This document shows positions 42,901 to 52,400 of a stretch of DNA of 64,000 nucleotides, piece after piece. Position 1 is the first letter of the stretch. Each line of letters opens with the position of its first letter. The DNA is from Corythucha ciliata (Eukaryota; Arthropoda; Insecta; Hemiptera; Tingidae). The stretch spans positions 57,513,952 to 57,577,951 of the forward strand of contig CM075941.1 in NCBI GenBank assembly GCA_038030265.1. The letters are read 5' to 3'. A program made the position numbers and the translations under genes. Under the pieces are notes generated by a model, which searched no databases, was not told the origin of the DNA, and saw only the letters and a list, made by a program, of their open reading frames with translations.

Positions 42901-44344
42901 TGCCCAAAGGCTCTGATACAATGCCACTCTGCCGGCTCTGAGAAAAAGCTCGCGCCCACTAACGAATAAAAGTTGTGAAAAACCTGTTCCAACTGTGCAC
43001 TTTACACATATGTACTGTACGTGGGCGTTTCGGTCGGTACGCGGTTTGTTGAACGCACACCGCCCAAACGATGCCAAATGCGTAGTGTCACAGCTCGCTC
43101 GCTACGTCTAATAGCGAAATGGCCATTTCACCATTATTCTCCCGATACGAAAGTTAAAATATTGTCAAAAATTACAGAAAAAAAAGGGGAAAATCGTCGA
43201 TTTTTAACAAATGTTGGTACGTAGGTACCGAATCGTTAGGAGAATTGAATGAGTCAAGATTTTATAGCGAGGGGAGCAATGTCAAAGTGGGAGGCGAGCT
43301 CCCAGCACATTATATTCTACTGAAACAATAGACCAAAAATTGCCCCCCAAACCACTCTAAAAAAAGGGACAAAATAGTATTTTTTGAACAGTTTTGGTCC
43401 ACTGATTAGGAGAATAGGACGTGCTAGAAGCTCGACTAAGTCTAGAAATGCGAATGACAAGTTTCCTTCATATATCTATGTAATGCCCTAGCGGCTAGTT
43501 TCTTGGTGTAACTTTATTGAGTTGACAGTTGAGGACCAATAATGAGATCTAGCTGTTTACAAACACACCTTTGGGTGCTTTGAAAACGACTGGCGAGAGT
43601 AAAAAGCCATTCCCCACGAATCAATACGTTACGAAACCGACTTGATCCGTGTGAATGGCTACAAACCTTTCACGGGGTTCGTTTCTCCTATCGGGCGCGT
43701 CCCCCCGGGGTTTGCGGATGGGGGACCCCCCACCATTCGGCCGACCTGCTCCCTGATACGGTGCGATGGTGGGTTGGGTCGGAATAAGGCGCACAGTGTG
43801 CGGTAGGAGGGTCCGTTATTGGACACACCCATTGGACATGGGGGCTGAATACGACCCCGTGGACAAACAACGGGTTAGGGGCAGTCCTGAGTCTGGAACA
43901 GAAGGGGGTGGCGTCTCCTACCTCCTCAAGCTATCCCCCTCCCCCCAAAGACAAAGTGTTTGGTCCGCACCTAAGGTCTGCATGGCACAGGGGGCAAAGT
44001 GTGCTTTGAACGGACCCCCAGGGCACCGGCCGATTCCCTGGTATAATAGGCTTACCGCAGGCCTCGGCAATCCGGCGGTGGACTTATATTACTCTGGCTT
44101 CTGGCAGGACCTTGATGGGCACACTCAGATGTTTATAAGAAGAACACGGAGGGGGCTCAGAGAACCTTCCGTGAACGCCGCAGTCACCGGCTGCTCCGTC
44201 CATGGATACCACCGAGGTCAAACACGACATTGATTGGACCAGGGACGTACCTGTAGAGGGCAGTTCTAAGGAGCGTCCCCGCCGAGGGGAGTTTTCAAAA
44301 AACATACCCTCGGCGGGCCATTCTAAAGAACACACCCCGGTGCA
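42901..44344. other. Non-coding stretch; GC-rich part from 43,690
   Basis: 43,190-43,420 matches 28,490-28,922. From about 43,690 the composition turns abruptly GC-rich and a 155-codon plus frame (43,766-44,233) appears without recognisable domains. The GC content matches the LINE that follows, so this could be its 5' region joined to its 3' end by deletion. That is inference only. Confidence 0.4.
43190..43330 (+). repeat. Dispersed repeat shared with 28,785-28,922, copy 2
   Basis: Ends with GCTCCCAGCACATTATATTC, shared with copy 1. The internal order of words is preserved, with about 20% divergence by eye. Confidence 0.6.
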
Positions 44345-44657
44345 GGGGCTTATCTTCTTCGAGTGCAACGCACTCGGCGCGCGCTAGCTCGTCATCCTTG
44401 TCACTCTCGTGCCCAAGAGTCCAGTTAGCGATTATCTCTTATCGCTTCTAAGAACCGACGACCTCTAACCTTATTAAGAGGAGAGAGCAATCTTCGCGGG
44501 ATCAGCATTTTCGGGCTTCACACGCATGATAACGTTCCGGCCAGCGAGACACTAGCTGAGGACCTCCTCAACCTCATACGGTGACAGGGACTCTAGACTA
44601 GATCAACCGATGCAAGAGCGGCACAATAATCCACTTAGGACTCCGTGCCTGGGGCCT

Positions 44658-44659
<2 letters not shown>
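44345..44659 (+). pseudogene. 3' end of a plus-strand LINE, sister to the minus-strand copy
   Basis: The plus strand reads FFECNALGAR, then (after about 110 bp of extra or diverged DNA) SETLAEDLLNLIR followed by a stop. These match VFECEALAGRR and GETLAEDLLNLVRGKGILD at the end of the minus-strand LINE at 44.8 kb. The 3' UTR also matches: GGCACAATAATCCAC and GACTCCGTGCC occur on this strand here and on the minus strand at 44,720-44,790. The copy is severely 5'-truncated and joined tail to tail with its sister. Confidence 0.7.

Positions 44660-44702
<43 letters not shown>
44660..44702 (-). repeat. 43-nt T-run (poly(A) tail of the minus-strand LINE)
   Basis: An uninterrupted run of T ends the minus-strand LINE. 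Its unusual length suggests a recent insertion or an assembly-sensitive tract. Confidence 0.8.
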
Positions 44703-44703
<1 letters not shown>

Positions 44704-44799
44704 CTTCTTTTTTTTTGAAACAACACCCACGGGTAGGAGGGTTGCCCCCCCGGCACGGAATCCTAGGTGGATTATTGTGCCCCCCCTGGGTCTGTGGAT

Positions 44800-46524
44800 C
44801 TAGTCCAGGATCCCCTTCCCTCTGACGAGGTTTAGGAGGTCCTCGGCTAGAGTTTCGCCGGTTGGAGCACCCTCGAGTTGGTCGGCCCCGAAGATGCTAA
44901 GCCGGCGGCCCGCGAGCGCCTCACATTCGAACACGATGTGATGGGCGGTCTCGTCTTCTTCCCCACACAGTCTGCACACCGGGGACTCTGTGATTACCCC
45001 GATGCGGTGTAGATGATAACGGAGCTGGCAGAATCCTGTGATAAGGCCTACCACCGTTCTAAGGTCTCTCCGGCTAAGTCGGAGCAGTTTGCTCGTAAGC
45101 CTCCTGCACGGTCCTTCGACCATGCGCTTGCTCTGCTGATGTCCCTCCAGTCTCTGCCAGCGAATAGCCGCCTGGGCATTAACCCACTTAGCTATCGCCA
45201 TCCTGAAGGTCGATGGCGGGACGCCGAGTGCCGGCTCCGGGCCAGTGAAGTCTCCATTCGAGCCCTCCCTGGCCAAGGAGTCCGCCTGCTCGTTCCCGTA
45301 GATACCCTTGTGTCCCGGTACCCATTCAAGGCTTACCTTGTTATCCTGGGCCAGCAGACTAAGGCTTTGGCGGCAGTCCCATACAAGCCCGGAGCTCACT
45401 ATCGGAGCCGTTAGTGCCTTAATGGCAGCCTGGCTATCCGTGAGGATACGTATATGGGCATTTTGCACGTCCCTACGTATATTCTCAGCAGCACAGGCCT
45501 TGATTGCGTAGACTTCGGCTTGGAATACCGAGGTGTATACCACCAGAGGTGTAGACAGCCTCCATTCGGGTTCCACCCCGTACACCCCCGCACCAGTCCC
45601 GTTATTCGTTTTAGAGCCGTCTGTAAACCACAATCGCTCCTTGTGATTTCTTTTCACTGCCTGCCCCTCACCGTACCCAAGGCGGACGGAGAAGGGACAG
45701 CGTTCACCGAGGGTTTTGGGCATGATGTCCGGCATCATGCCCAGCACTGGGTCTCGAACCGTGTCCAGGATCCCAGTGTGGGCCCTCCTAGAATTAAGGC
45801 CCCCACCCCTCCATAAACCACCCCATTTATGCCTTAGGGCCGACATTGCCGCCGCCCCCTTGATGAAGATGTCTACGGGAGGGAGTCCCGTCAGTATCTC
45901 CATCGTTGCAGTAGGAGTGGAGTGCATAGCCGCAGTGACCATTAGGCACGCCAGTCTCTGAACACTAGTGAGGGTATTTCTGGCCCCCACTTGTTCCGCT
46001 TTGTGCCACCAGACCACTGAGCAGTATGTCAGTGCGGGTCTGACTATCGCCGTATATAGCCATAAGACCATTTGCGGCCTCAGTCCCCACGTTTTGCCGC
46101 AGGCACTTTTCGTCCTCATAAGCAGCATTTTGCCCCTGTCGGCAACCCTGCCCAGGTGCTTGCTCCAGGTGAGCGTGGAGTCCAGGGTTACCCCCAGATA
46201 CTTCACTTCCCTCCGAAGAGATAGCCTCGTATCGTAGAACAGGGGTTCTTTAAAGTCCCCCAAATTCCTCTTTCTAGTGAAGGCCACTAGGTTGGTCTTG
46301 TCAGGGTTTACATTCAGCCCTTCCTTCCCACACCAGTCCTTCACTATATTCAATGCTGACTGAGTCAAGTCCGACACCACCCCGACATGTCGCCCTCTAA
46401 TGACGACGACAATGTCGTCCGCGTATCCCTGGACATAAAACCCATTATCAGCCAGCCGCACCAATAAGGAATTGGCCACCATGCCCCACATTCGGGGTGA
46501 CAAACCCCCCCCCCCTGTGGGCAT
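44800..46524 (-). pseudogene. LINE RT (catalytic half), RNase H and C-terminal tail
   Basis: A 574-codon open frame starting in the GLSPRMWGM block of the RT. The catalytic box YADDIVVVI is intact, followed by VKYLGVTLDSTLTWSKHLG. The RNase H acidic residues are all present: FTDGSKTNN, FQAEVYAIKAC, ILTDSQAAIKAL, and WVPGHKGIYGNEQADSLA. The end has CRLCGEEDETAHHIVFEC, the C-x2-C-x7-H-x4-C tail. Downstream of the frame break this half is undamaged. RNase H would remove RNA from the hybrid during insertion. Confidence 0.9.
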
Positions 46525-47356
46525 CCCTTCTTTACAGCCACCTCAGGGATTCCCCAAGGAGCGTGGCGGTAACTGTTCTGCTTTCAAGCAGCACCCTCAA
46601 CCACCTACTAATGGTGTCGCAGATGCCATGCCGTCCTGCAGCTTCAATAACCGAGGATATAGAGGTATTGTCAAAGGCACCCTCTATGTCCAGGAAGATT
46701 CCCACCGCTAGTTCCTTGTGCTCTAGAGTATCCTCCAGCCTAGTAACCAGCTGGTGTAGTGCCGTTTCGCAGGACTTTCCCTGCTGGTAGGCAAATTGAC
46801 CTGGGTGTAGTGGCCTCGAAGGGAGGCAGCTTTCCCAGATATGCCTATCCACCAGTTTTTCCAACGTCTTCAAAACGAAAGACGTTAGACATATGGGTCG
46901 GTACGCCTTAGCCAGTGCATATGACGGACGCCCCGGCTTAGGAATAAACACAACCCGTGCTTTCCGCCACACCTCAGGGATTCTGCCCATTGCCAGGCAA
47001 GCCCTGAAGATGCAGCACAGTCGTCTGGCAACCTCTGGCCCCCCCTCCTGCAGGTGTTTGGGGATTATGCCGTCCGGTCCAGGAGCTTTGAAGGGAGAAA
47101 ACGAGCCAATGGCCCATTGTACCCTTCCCAATGTGACCACCTCCCTAGCCACATGCCAGTCCACCCTTGTCGCCCTCCTTCGCGAGGGCTCCACGGGTGA
47201 AATGGACGATACAACCCCCACGGCCCCCGGAAAGTGCACCCCCATCAGGGTCGTCAACGTTTCCGACGCCGTCGAAGTGTAACTACCGTCCACTTTCATC
47301 AGTGTGCCAACGGGATTCAGCGGGTCCTTGGAGAGAAGGCGCTGAAGGCGAGCCAC
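46525..47356 (-). pseudogene. LINE RT N-terminal half
   Basis: A 274-codon minus frame: SPFKAPGPDGIIPKHLQ, AYRPICLTSFVLKTLEKLVD, FAYQQGKSCETALHQLVTRL, and VGIFLDIEGAFDNTS. It leaves frame within GESLRWL, whereas relatives continue with a GCPQGG motif. That motif is encoded in another frame across an expanded G-run (C-run at 46,505-46,515 on the plus strand). At least one or two indels therefore separate the halves. Confidence 0.85.
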
Positions 47357-47785
47357 CGAGGAGGCATTTTCAGCCTCCTCACAGAATCCCCTCCAGGACG
47401 CCCTCTTCGAACTCCTCAGCCCCCCCCCCCCCCCCGATACTCCGCCAGCTTGGCCCTATAGGCCTCCCACTGCCCGTCGCGGACTGCCCGATTAAATAGC
47501 CTCCGCGATGCTTTTCTCAACCCCTCGAGCTGCTCATTCCACCAGGGAACCTTTCTGGTCGATGAGCGCGAGCTCAGGGGAGTATTTGCATGATACGAGG
47601 TTACCAGCACCTCCTGCAACTCCTGTGCTGTCCCCTCAATATCGTCACCATCTCGTTGGTCCAGCTCACCCCCAAAACTAAGCCTACCATTCACTTCCTC
47701 TGCGAAACCACCCCAGTCCGTCTTACGAGGGTTGTAGTATGTCTGCCTGGGGCCTGTGCCATGCCCCTGCTCTTTGATAGTGGGC
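47357..47785 (-). pseudogene. LINE pre-RT linker
   Basis: Minus frame with YYNPRKTDWGGFAEEVNGRL, then VPWWNEQLEGLRKASRRLF, the segment normally between endonuclease and RT. A C-run at 47,420-47,433 shifts the frame on its RT side. Nothing endonuclease-like lies upstream. Confidence 0.75.
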
Positions 47786-47790
47786 GTTAA

Positions 47791-48471
47791 AAAAACACAC
47801 ACAAAAAAAAAACCAACAACGCCGTCCAATTATATTGTAGATAGCGCCATCAGCGAGCTTTAGGAAATGTGAAATTTCGAAGATCACTAGTAGCCAAGGC
47901 TTTATTCGAAATTGGACAGTGGTGGTGGTTTTTCAGTTTATTGATGGCGAAGAACAAATTTATACACTTGCCAGCCGTTTTCAAGCATTCCAAAGGTATG
48001 TTTACCAACAGCTAGCTCTGCTGTGAGCCCCTGTCCCACGGAAAATTTCTGGCGATCTCAGAAGTGTCATCTCCTAGACAATAAAAAACGTCCTGCGAAG
48101 GTGCCAGGCTCGATCAATTAATGATCCGGATTTTTCATACGGAGGGCTCCCGGACTATTAACCGAAAAATTGGTTAAATTAACTAGACTTTGTTCAATTT
48201 TATTGGCCGATTCTGCCGTTTTCTTTTTTTCTCTAACTAGACTGTTCTGTTCGCATATTTTTGTCATAAACATCCGCTGAAAACAAAAATTGAAGTAGAA
48301 AAACGAATCGTCCTACGTACACAGCTAGCAAGGAAGTAGTGGAGAAGTACTTGAAAAACGTTCGAATGTTCCTGTGCGAGAAGCCAGTATGAAATCGAGA
48401 AGTGGGAGGTTTGCCAGTGTACGAGTAATTTCCCCCCCCCCCCGGCCAATGACTCGTACGCACTCTATTCA
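47791..48471. other. Non-coding stretch, no gene seen
   Basis: A-rich at the LINE junction and with a C-run near 48,431. No feature supported. Confidence 0.4.
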
Positions 48472-48722
48472 CCTTTGCTAGCTCACTAGCAAGGCGAGTA
48501 ACTGGGACACGTGTTCAGACGTTTTCGAAGTCGCCACTCTACTGTACTCTCATGCTCTACTCGAAAGTGTGAACTAGGCTTTCACCCTTGCTAGTTCACT
48601 CGCCAGGCGAGTAACTAGAACATTTATGTTTGGACGTGCCGAATAGAAGTCGCAACTCTACTGGCAACCACCCGTCCCCACCCTGTACTCGCATGCTCTA
48701 CTCGACCGTGTGAACTGGGCTT
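48472..48722 (+). repeat. Two tandem ~125-bp units
   Basis: Each unit runs TTGCTAG(C/T)TCACT...GGCGAGTAACT...GTTTGGACG/GTTCAGACG...CTCATGCTCTACTCGA...GTGTGAACT(A/G)GGCTT. The first half contains the small palindrome GCTAGCTCACTAGC. The GTGTGAACT edge words resemble those of the fold-back elements at 10.96 and 15.67 kb. Confidence 0.6.
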
Positions 48723-48725
48723 AAG

Positions 48726-48782
48726 AACTGACTGGACAGAGCGTGCCAGAAGCTGTGGGTTGCATCCCACAACTGGTCAGTT
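48726..48782. repeat. 57-bp dispersed hairpin module, copy 2
   Basis: Nearly identical to 28,056-28,112. Here the inner stem is perfect: GTGGG, loop TTGCAT, CCCAC. Confidence 0.55.
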
Positions 48783-48919
48783 TTCCACGCAAACACGCTC
48801 CGTCCCTTGGCGTGTGGAACGCTGGAAGAATTTGACAGAGCCAACCTCACAGAATTGAGGTCTTTTTGAGGAAAGGAGGAATGGTCAGGAGGAGGTCAGA
48901 AAGGAGGGAAAATTGGTTT

Positions 48920-49260
48920 TATGGAGAGCCGAATCCATAAAATTGTTGTTTTTTTTGGTTTTTTCAGCCAAATAACCCGCAAAATTGTTATTTTGAGTAT
49001 GCCGAGTTCCGCGAATTCTGTTGTTTGAAGATACTAACCCTCAAGATTGGTTTTTTGAACGACAAACGCCCTTGATATTGGTTTATTAAAGCGCAAAACC
49101 TGTGAAGTTGGTTCTACTCAGAGTCAATCCTCGAAATGAGGGGTTTCAAGAGTTAAACCCGTGAAAGTGGTTTTTGGAAAAGCCGGTCCCTCAAAGTTTG
49201 TGTTTTTCGTGTAAGCCAAGCTCAACATGACTTTTTTTCTACAGAGCCAAACCCTCAGGA
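48920..49260 (+). repeat. Degenerate AACCCTCAAAATTGGTTTTTT repeats
   Basis: About ten units of 30-37 bp: a GCCAAACCC or AAACCC word, then CAAAATTG or CAAGATTG, then GGTTTTTTGA. It runs directly into the BEL/Pao fragment. Confidence 0.65.
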
Positions 49261-49280
49261 TTGTTTTTTTCAACGATTAA

Positions 49281-49688
49281 ACCCCACGAAATCGGTCTTT
49301 CATCACTTCGACAGCGGTTCTGGCCAATAAACGGCAGAAAAATTAACGAAAAAAGTAGTCGGCCATTGTCTTCAGTGTTTCCGAGCAAAGCCAAAAATTG
49401 CCAGTCAACTAATGGGATCATTGCCCAGTTTTCAGGACTGAAGCAGCACGGCCATTTTATCACTATTGTGGACCGTTTTTCTCTTAAAGTTTCAAGATTA
49501 AGAAAAAGTCAACCGCTTAAAATGTTCGTAGCACTTTTTATTTGCACAGTCACTAAAGCTATTCATTTAGAACTCGTGGAAGATTTGAGTACGGATTTTT
49601 TTCTCGCGGCCTTTCGATGGTTTTGTTCTCGTCGAGGAAAACCACGCTCAATTCACTCCGACAATGGTTCAAATTTTTTTTTGAGCTA
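49281..49688 (+). pseudogene. BEL/Pao integrase fragment
   Basis: The plus frame at 49,261-49,689 reads RQRFWPINGRKI, KAKNCQSTNGIIAQ, LKVSRLRKSQPLKMFVALF, TKAIHLELVEDLSTDFFLAA and RGKPRSIHSDNGSNF. These are the zinc-finger-proximal and catalytic-core blocks of BEL/Pao integrases, including the second catalytic Asp (HSDNGSNF). The normal first-Asp block (GVDYAGPF type) is altered here to TIVDRFSLKVSR. The frame stops just after GSNF, so the catalytic Glu and the rest are missing. No LTRs or RT are nearby. Confidence 0.8.
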
Positions 49689-49689
49689 A

Positions 49690-50120
49690 CTCCGAGCTCA
49701 AAAAAACTTGGTTAACTCTTTCAAACAGAAAATCATCAGTCGCGAGTTTCCTAAGCATTAGCTCGAGAGAAAAACGTTTTTATATTTTTTAAATGTTTTT
49801 AATTTTTATTATTAGTGCCCTAACCGCTTTTTCATTTGGTATACACTTATATCAAACGTTAAGACCTTTTTTGACGATCAATAAAAGGCGTTGGGACCAT
49901 TAAATTTTGGAGTGGGACAAAATTATATTATTTTCATGCGGCATGCGATAAGTATCTTAACAACAGTACCTATTTCCACAAAAAATAATAATGAAATTGA
50001 AATAGGCGGCTAGCAATCTCATTTGAGTCAGTCCATTGTGATTATTCGAACAGTCACGCTCACGCTAATTGACTAGTTACCTCAATATTCTATTTTGGGC
50101 GCCCTCCCTTTATATTTATC
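49690..50120. other. Upstream region of the small secreted-peptide gene
   Basis: A+T-rich and unique-looking. A TTTATATTTAT stretch sits immediately before the ATG at 50,121, too close to be a TATA box unless the 5' UTR is very short. No other feature seen. Confidence 0.35.
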
Positions 50121-50662
50121 ATGAAGTTCGTCGTTCGTATGACGTTCCTCTTTCTTGTCATCATGAACAATTCATTTGGTAAGTTGAACAATGAGCACAC
50201 ACCGATAACCCAACCAGGCAATGAGTTATAGCAATACCAATCAAATCTGATTACATCGAATAATTGTATTGTAATTATTCGGACGCTATTAATGACGTTG
50301 AATCGTCGTGCAGGATAATAAGGTTTGCTATTGATTTCAAACTAATCTCTGAGTGCATATTGAGGTTAATTCAATTCTATCCACCTTTGCTATTATCCAG
50401 CGCATCGATATAATGTGAAAACAACTTGTTTTTAACTGAATAGAAAACCCTTGAAAATCGAAGATATACAAAATATTTAATAATGATTATTAAAGTTTTG
50501 AATATCATAAAAAAAGGAAAACAATAAAAATTGTTCTCATGTTTCTTTGAAGTGAGCGGACGAGTGCGACGGCTCGAGGAGCTATCCATACACTTGCAGC
50601 CGCTTGGAATTGCTGAGGAGGCAGATAATATAATGGATGTCAGGGGCCTCATTGTTGAATAA
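50121..50662 (+). CDS. Two-exon gene for a small secreted, probably processed peptide
   Basis: Exon 1 (50,121-50,178) starts with MKFVVRMTFLFLVIMNNSF, a compact signal peptide, and ends in phase 1 at a consensus donor G|GTAAGT. Exon 2 (50,553-50,662) follows a pyrimidine-rich acceptor ending TTTGAAG and restores the frame as V-S-G-R-V-R-R-L-E-E. Total is 55 residues. RVRR, right after the leader, fits a furin-type cleavage site and would release a 29-residue acidic, Leu-rich peptide ending DVRGLIVE. The stop overlaps an AATAAA (50,658-50,663). There are no cysteines and no family I recognise. It could be a neuropeptide, an antimicrobial peptide or a salivary-type secreted peptide; function is not inferable. 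Confidence 0.6.
50179..50184 (+). other. 5' splice donor GTAAGT of the secreted-peptide gene
   Basis: A perfect donor directly after the signal-peptide exon, in phase 1. Both downstream acceptors (50,551-50,552 and 50,719-50,720) open in the complementary phase. Confidence 0.65.
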
Positions 50663-50720
50663 AATCGTTTGATATTTTGTTCATTTCAATTTGATTGGCG
50701 TACTTTTTTTTTTAATACAG

Positions 50721-50869
50721 AAAAATTTGAATTAAATCCTCATTTTTACGGGCTTTTCAGAGTTGAGGCACATCCATGGTTTCAAAAGGACGGTGACGAA
50801 TTTCTTAGATTTATTTCATCATTCTTCGGAAAAATCAATTTTGCCAGTGTTCCTCCCGGCGGGTAATCA
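50721..50869 (+). CDS. Alternative or additional terminal exon of the secreted-peptide gene
   Basis: A strong acceptor (T-run then AATACAG) at 50,720 opens a frame of 49 codons: KFELNPHFYGLFRVEAHPWF, then DEFLRFISSFFGKIN, ending VPPGG and a stop. The first two bases complete a phase-1 codon, so exon 1 can splice directly here, giving the same signal peptide with a different mature chain. Exon 2 has no donor in phase 1, so the two exons look mutually exclusive. I see no AATAAA close behind. It could instead belong to another gene or be a chance frame. Confidence 0.45.
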
Positions 50870-50994
50870 CAGGCCTGTGAATTGTCAAATTCTAGTATTC
50901 AAGGAGCCTGCAGCCAGTCCTTGATCATAGGGTGGTAGGGTAGCTAATCATCGGGAAGCTGGCGTCCCCCCCCCCGCCGTACCACAGCACGGGT

Positions 50995-51295
50995 GATATT
51001 GGGTTTTCAAGTGAAAAATAAGTGCAAAATGGGTTTTCAGACAACGAAAACCGCAAAATTAACGTATTTTAGTGAGCCAGAATCGAGAAAATGGTTTTTT
51101 AGTGAAGGAAACCAACACAAATTGGTTTTTGAGTTAGGTAACTGGGCAACATTTGCTTTTAAGGTAGAAAATCCGCTAGTAAAACCCACGATTTTTTTTT
51201 TTTTTTTTTCATTAGTGAGAACCATACAAAAAATTTTTTTAAGCCAGAAAAATCGACAAAAGGATTTCTAATAAGCCACACCTGCGAAATTGGCG
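50995..51295 (+). repeat. Degenerate AAATTGGTTTTT repeats
   Basis: Same family as 48,920-49,260: GAAAACC or GAAACC words, AAAATGG or AAATTGG, then TTTTTAGTGA. About eight units. Confidence 0.55.
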
Positions 51296-51329
51296 TTTCG
51301 AGGGTAAGACTGGCGTTCAGCGGAGAATG

Positions 51330-51940
51330 CTTCGAATTCCGTGGAGATCCTGAGCTTCTTTATTGACTCTTCACTCAACTGGAAGTTGCACGTATCATGT
51401 TGAGCAAGAAGCTGTTCAAATCATTGTTTGTCCTCCAACGTTTGAAATATGGTGTGGATCTTGACACGCTCGGCGTACTTCGCCTTTTTTCACAGTCATA
51501 TTTTTAATGGCACCATTTTGTGGTGGGGGGGGGGACTCAATAGATGCCAAGAAGCTTTTCGTGTTGCAGAAGCGTGCCCTTAGAATTATCTGTGGCCTTA
51601 TTGCGCACTCTGAATCCTGTAGAGAGGTTTTCCGCGAAACGAGAATCATATGACTGTTCCATCAGGCATATTTATTTATCAGAGTTTGTTGTACGCTAGA
51701 CGTACGTTTTCTTCTACCTTTGGCAACCAACGCGATCACTTCACAAGGGGAAGAGACAAGCTGATTCCTCTTGGCCGATTCAGATTGACCTCAACGACGA
51801 TCAGCTCATGTTTATCACTCAGGACGTATAATTCGTTGTCGGCAGATGTGCGTCCACCTGTGCGACGGTTCTTTTTCAAGGACAAATCAGGACAGCTATT
51901 CTTGATTCGGCCCCTTACTCCGTGGAGGAATTCGTGAACG
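51330..51940 (+). pseudogene. LINE reverse transcriptase C-terminal fragment
   Basis: Plus-strand pieces in several frames follow the order of a CR1/Jockey-like RT thumb: FIDSSLNWKLHV, then SKKLFKSLFVLQRLKYGVD, FAFFHSHIFNGT, a DAKKLFVLQKRALRIICGL block, then SIFIYQSLLYARR (variant) and TRGRDKLIPLGRFRLT. The last block forms the 95-codon frame 51,650-51,937, ending SLSADVRPPVRRFFF. At least three frameshifts separate the parts, and a G-run at 51,525 marks one. No catalytic box remains. Confidence 0.7.
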
Positions 51941-52037
51941 TTAATTAATATTTACATTGATTGAATGACACCATACGACGTTGTAATGCCTTATTGGTGG
52001 CTATACAATGAAACATTATTAATTGTTATTATTATTA

Positions 52038-52205
52038 GGTTCACGCAAGCCGACAAATAGCCGGAATCGTTTGCTTCGTGACATATTGTCTCATCATCGT
52101 TTAATAACGTTTGTTTAGCCGAAATTACCGTTTGTTTACTACTTCAAATTCGACTTTATTCAAAAAACCGTCTGTGACAGGGTAAGTTCAAGCAACCCGA
52201 CACCT
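52038..52205 (+). repeat. ~150-bp repeat unit, left copy (inverted relative to 56.3-56.7 kb)
   Basis: GTTCACGCAA, then ATAGCCGGAATCGTTTG, TTGTCTCAT, CGTTTGTTTAGC, TTATTCAAAAAAC and GTCTGTG, ending with the next unit's start GTTCAAGCAACCCGACAC. The reverse complement of the same order of words occurs at 56,330-56,720. Confidence 0.65.
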
Positions 52206-52400
52206 CTTGGGATCTGCACGAATAGTGGGCAATGTACAAGGTTATCAAGAAAATGCTTCTCGCTTGCTATTTTATACATCTCAACGAACAAAAGAAACGC
52301 TTAAAAAAAAAACCCCTTTGATGACCCTTGAACCACTGATTTAGGCCGTGAATCAGGTTGCGTTTTTTGTTTGTTTTTTTTTCCCCTACGCAGCGAGCGG

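Larger units (their letters stand above)
44660..47790 (-). mobile_element. 5'-truncated LINE with RT and RNase H
   Basis: From right to left on the minus strand: pre-RT linker, RT, RNase H, zinc-knuckle tail, short 3' UTR, poly(A). The endonuclease is missing, and homology stops at about 47,785, where A-rich sequence begins. It is GC-rich compared with its surroundings. Poly-C/G tracts at 46,505 and 47,420 coincide with frame breaks. Confidence 0.85.

Noticed and set aside
43766..44233. 155-codon plus-strand frame in GC-rich DNA
   Set aside because: No recognisable domain. GC-rich sequence leaves long frames open by chance, and the adjacent LINE suggests non-coding element sequence. Described as part of a GC-rich segment only.
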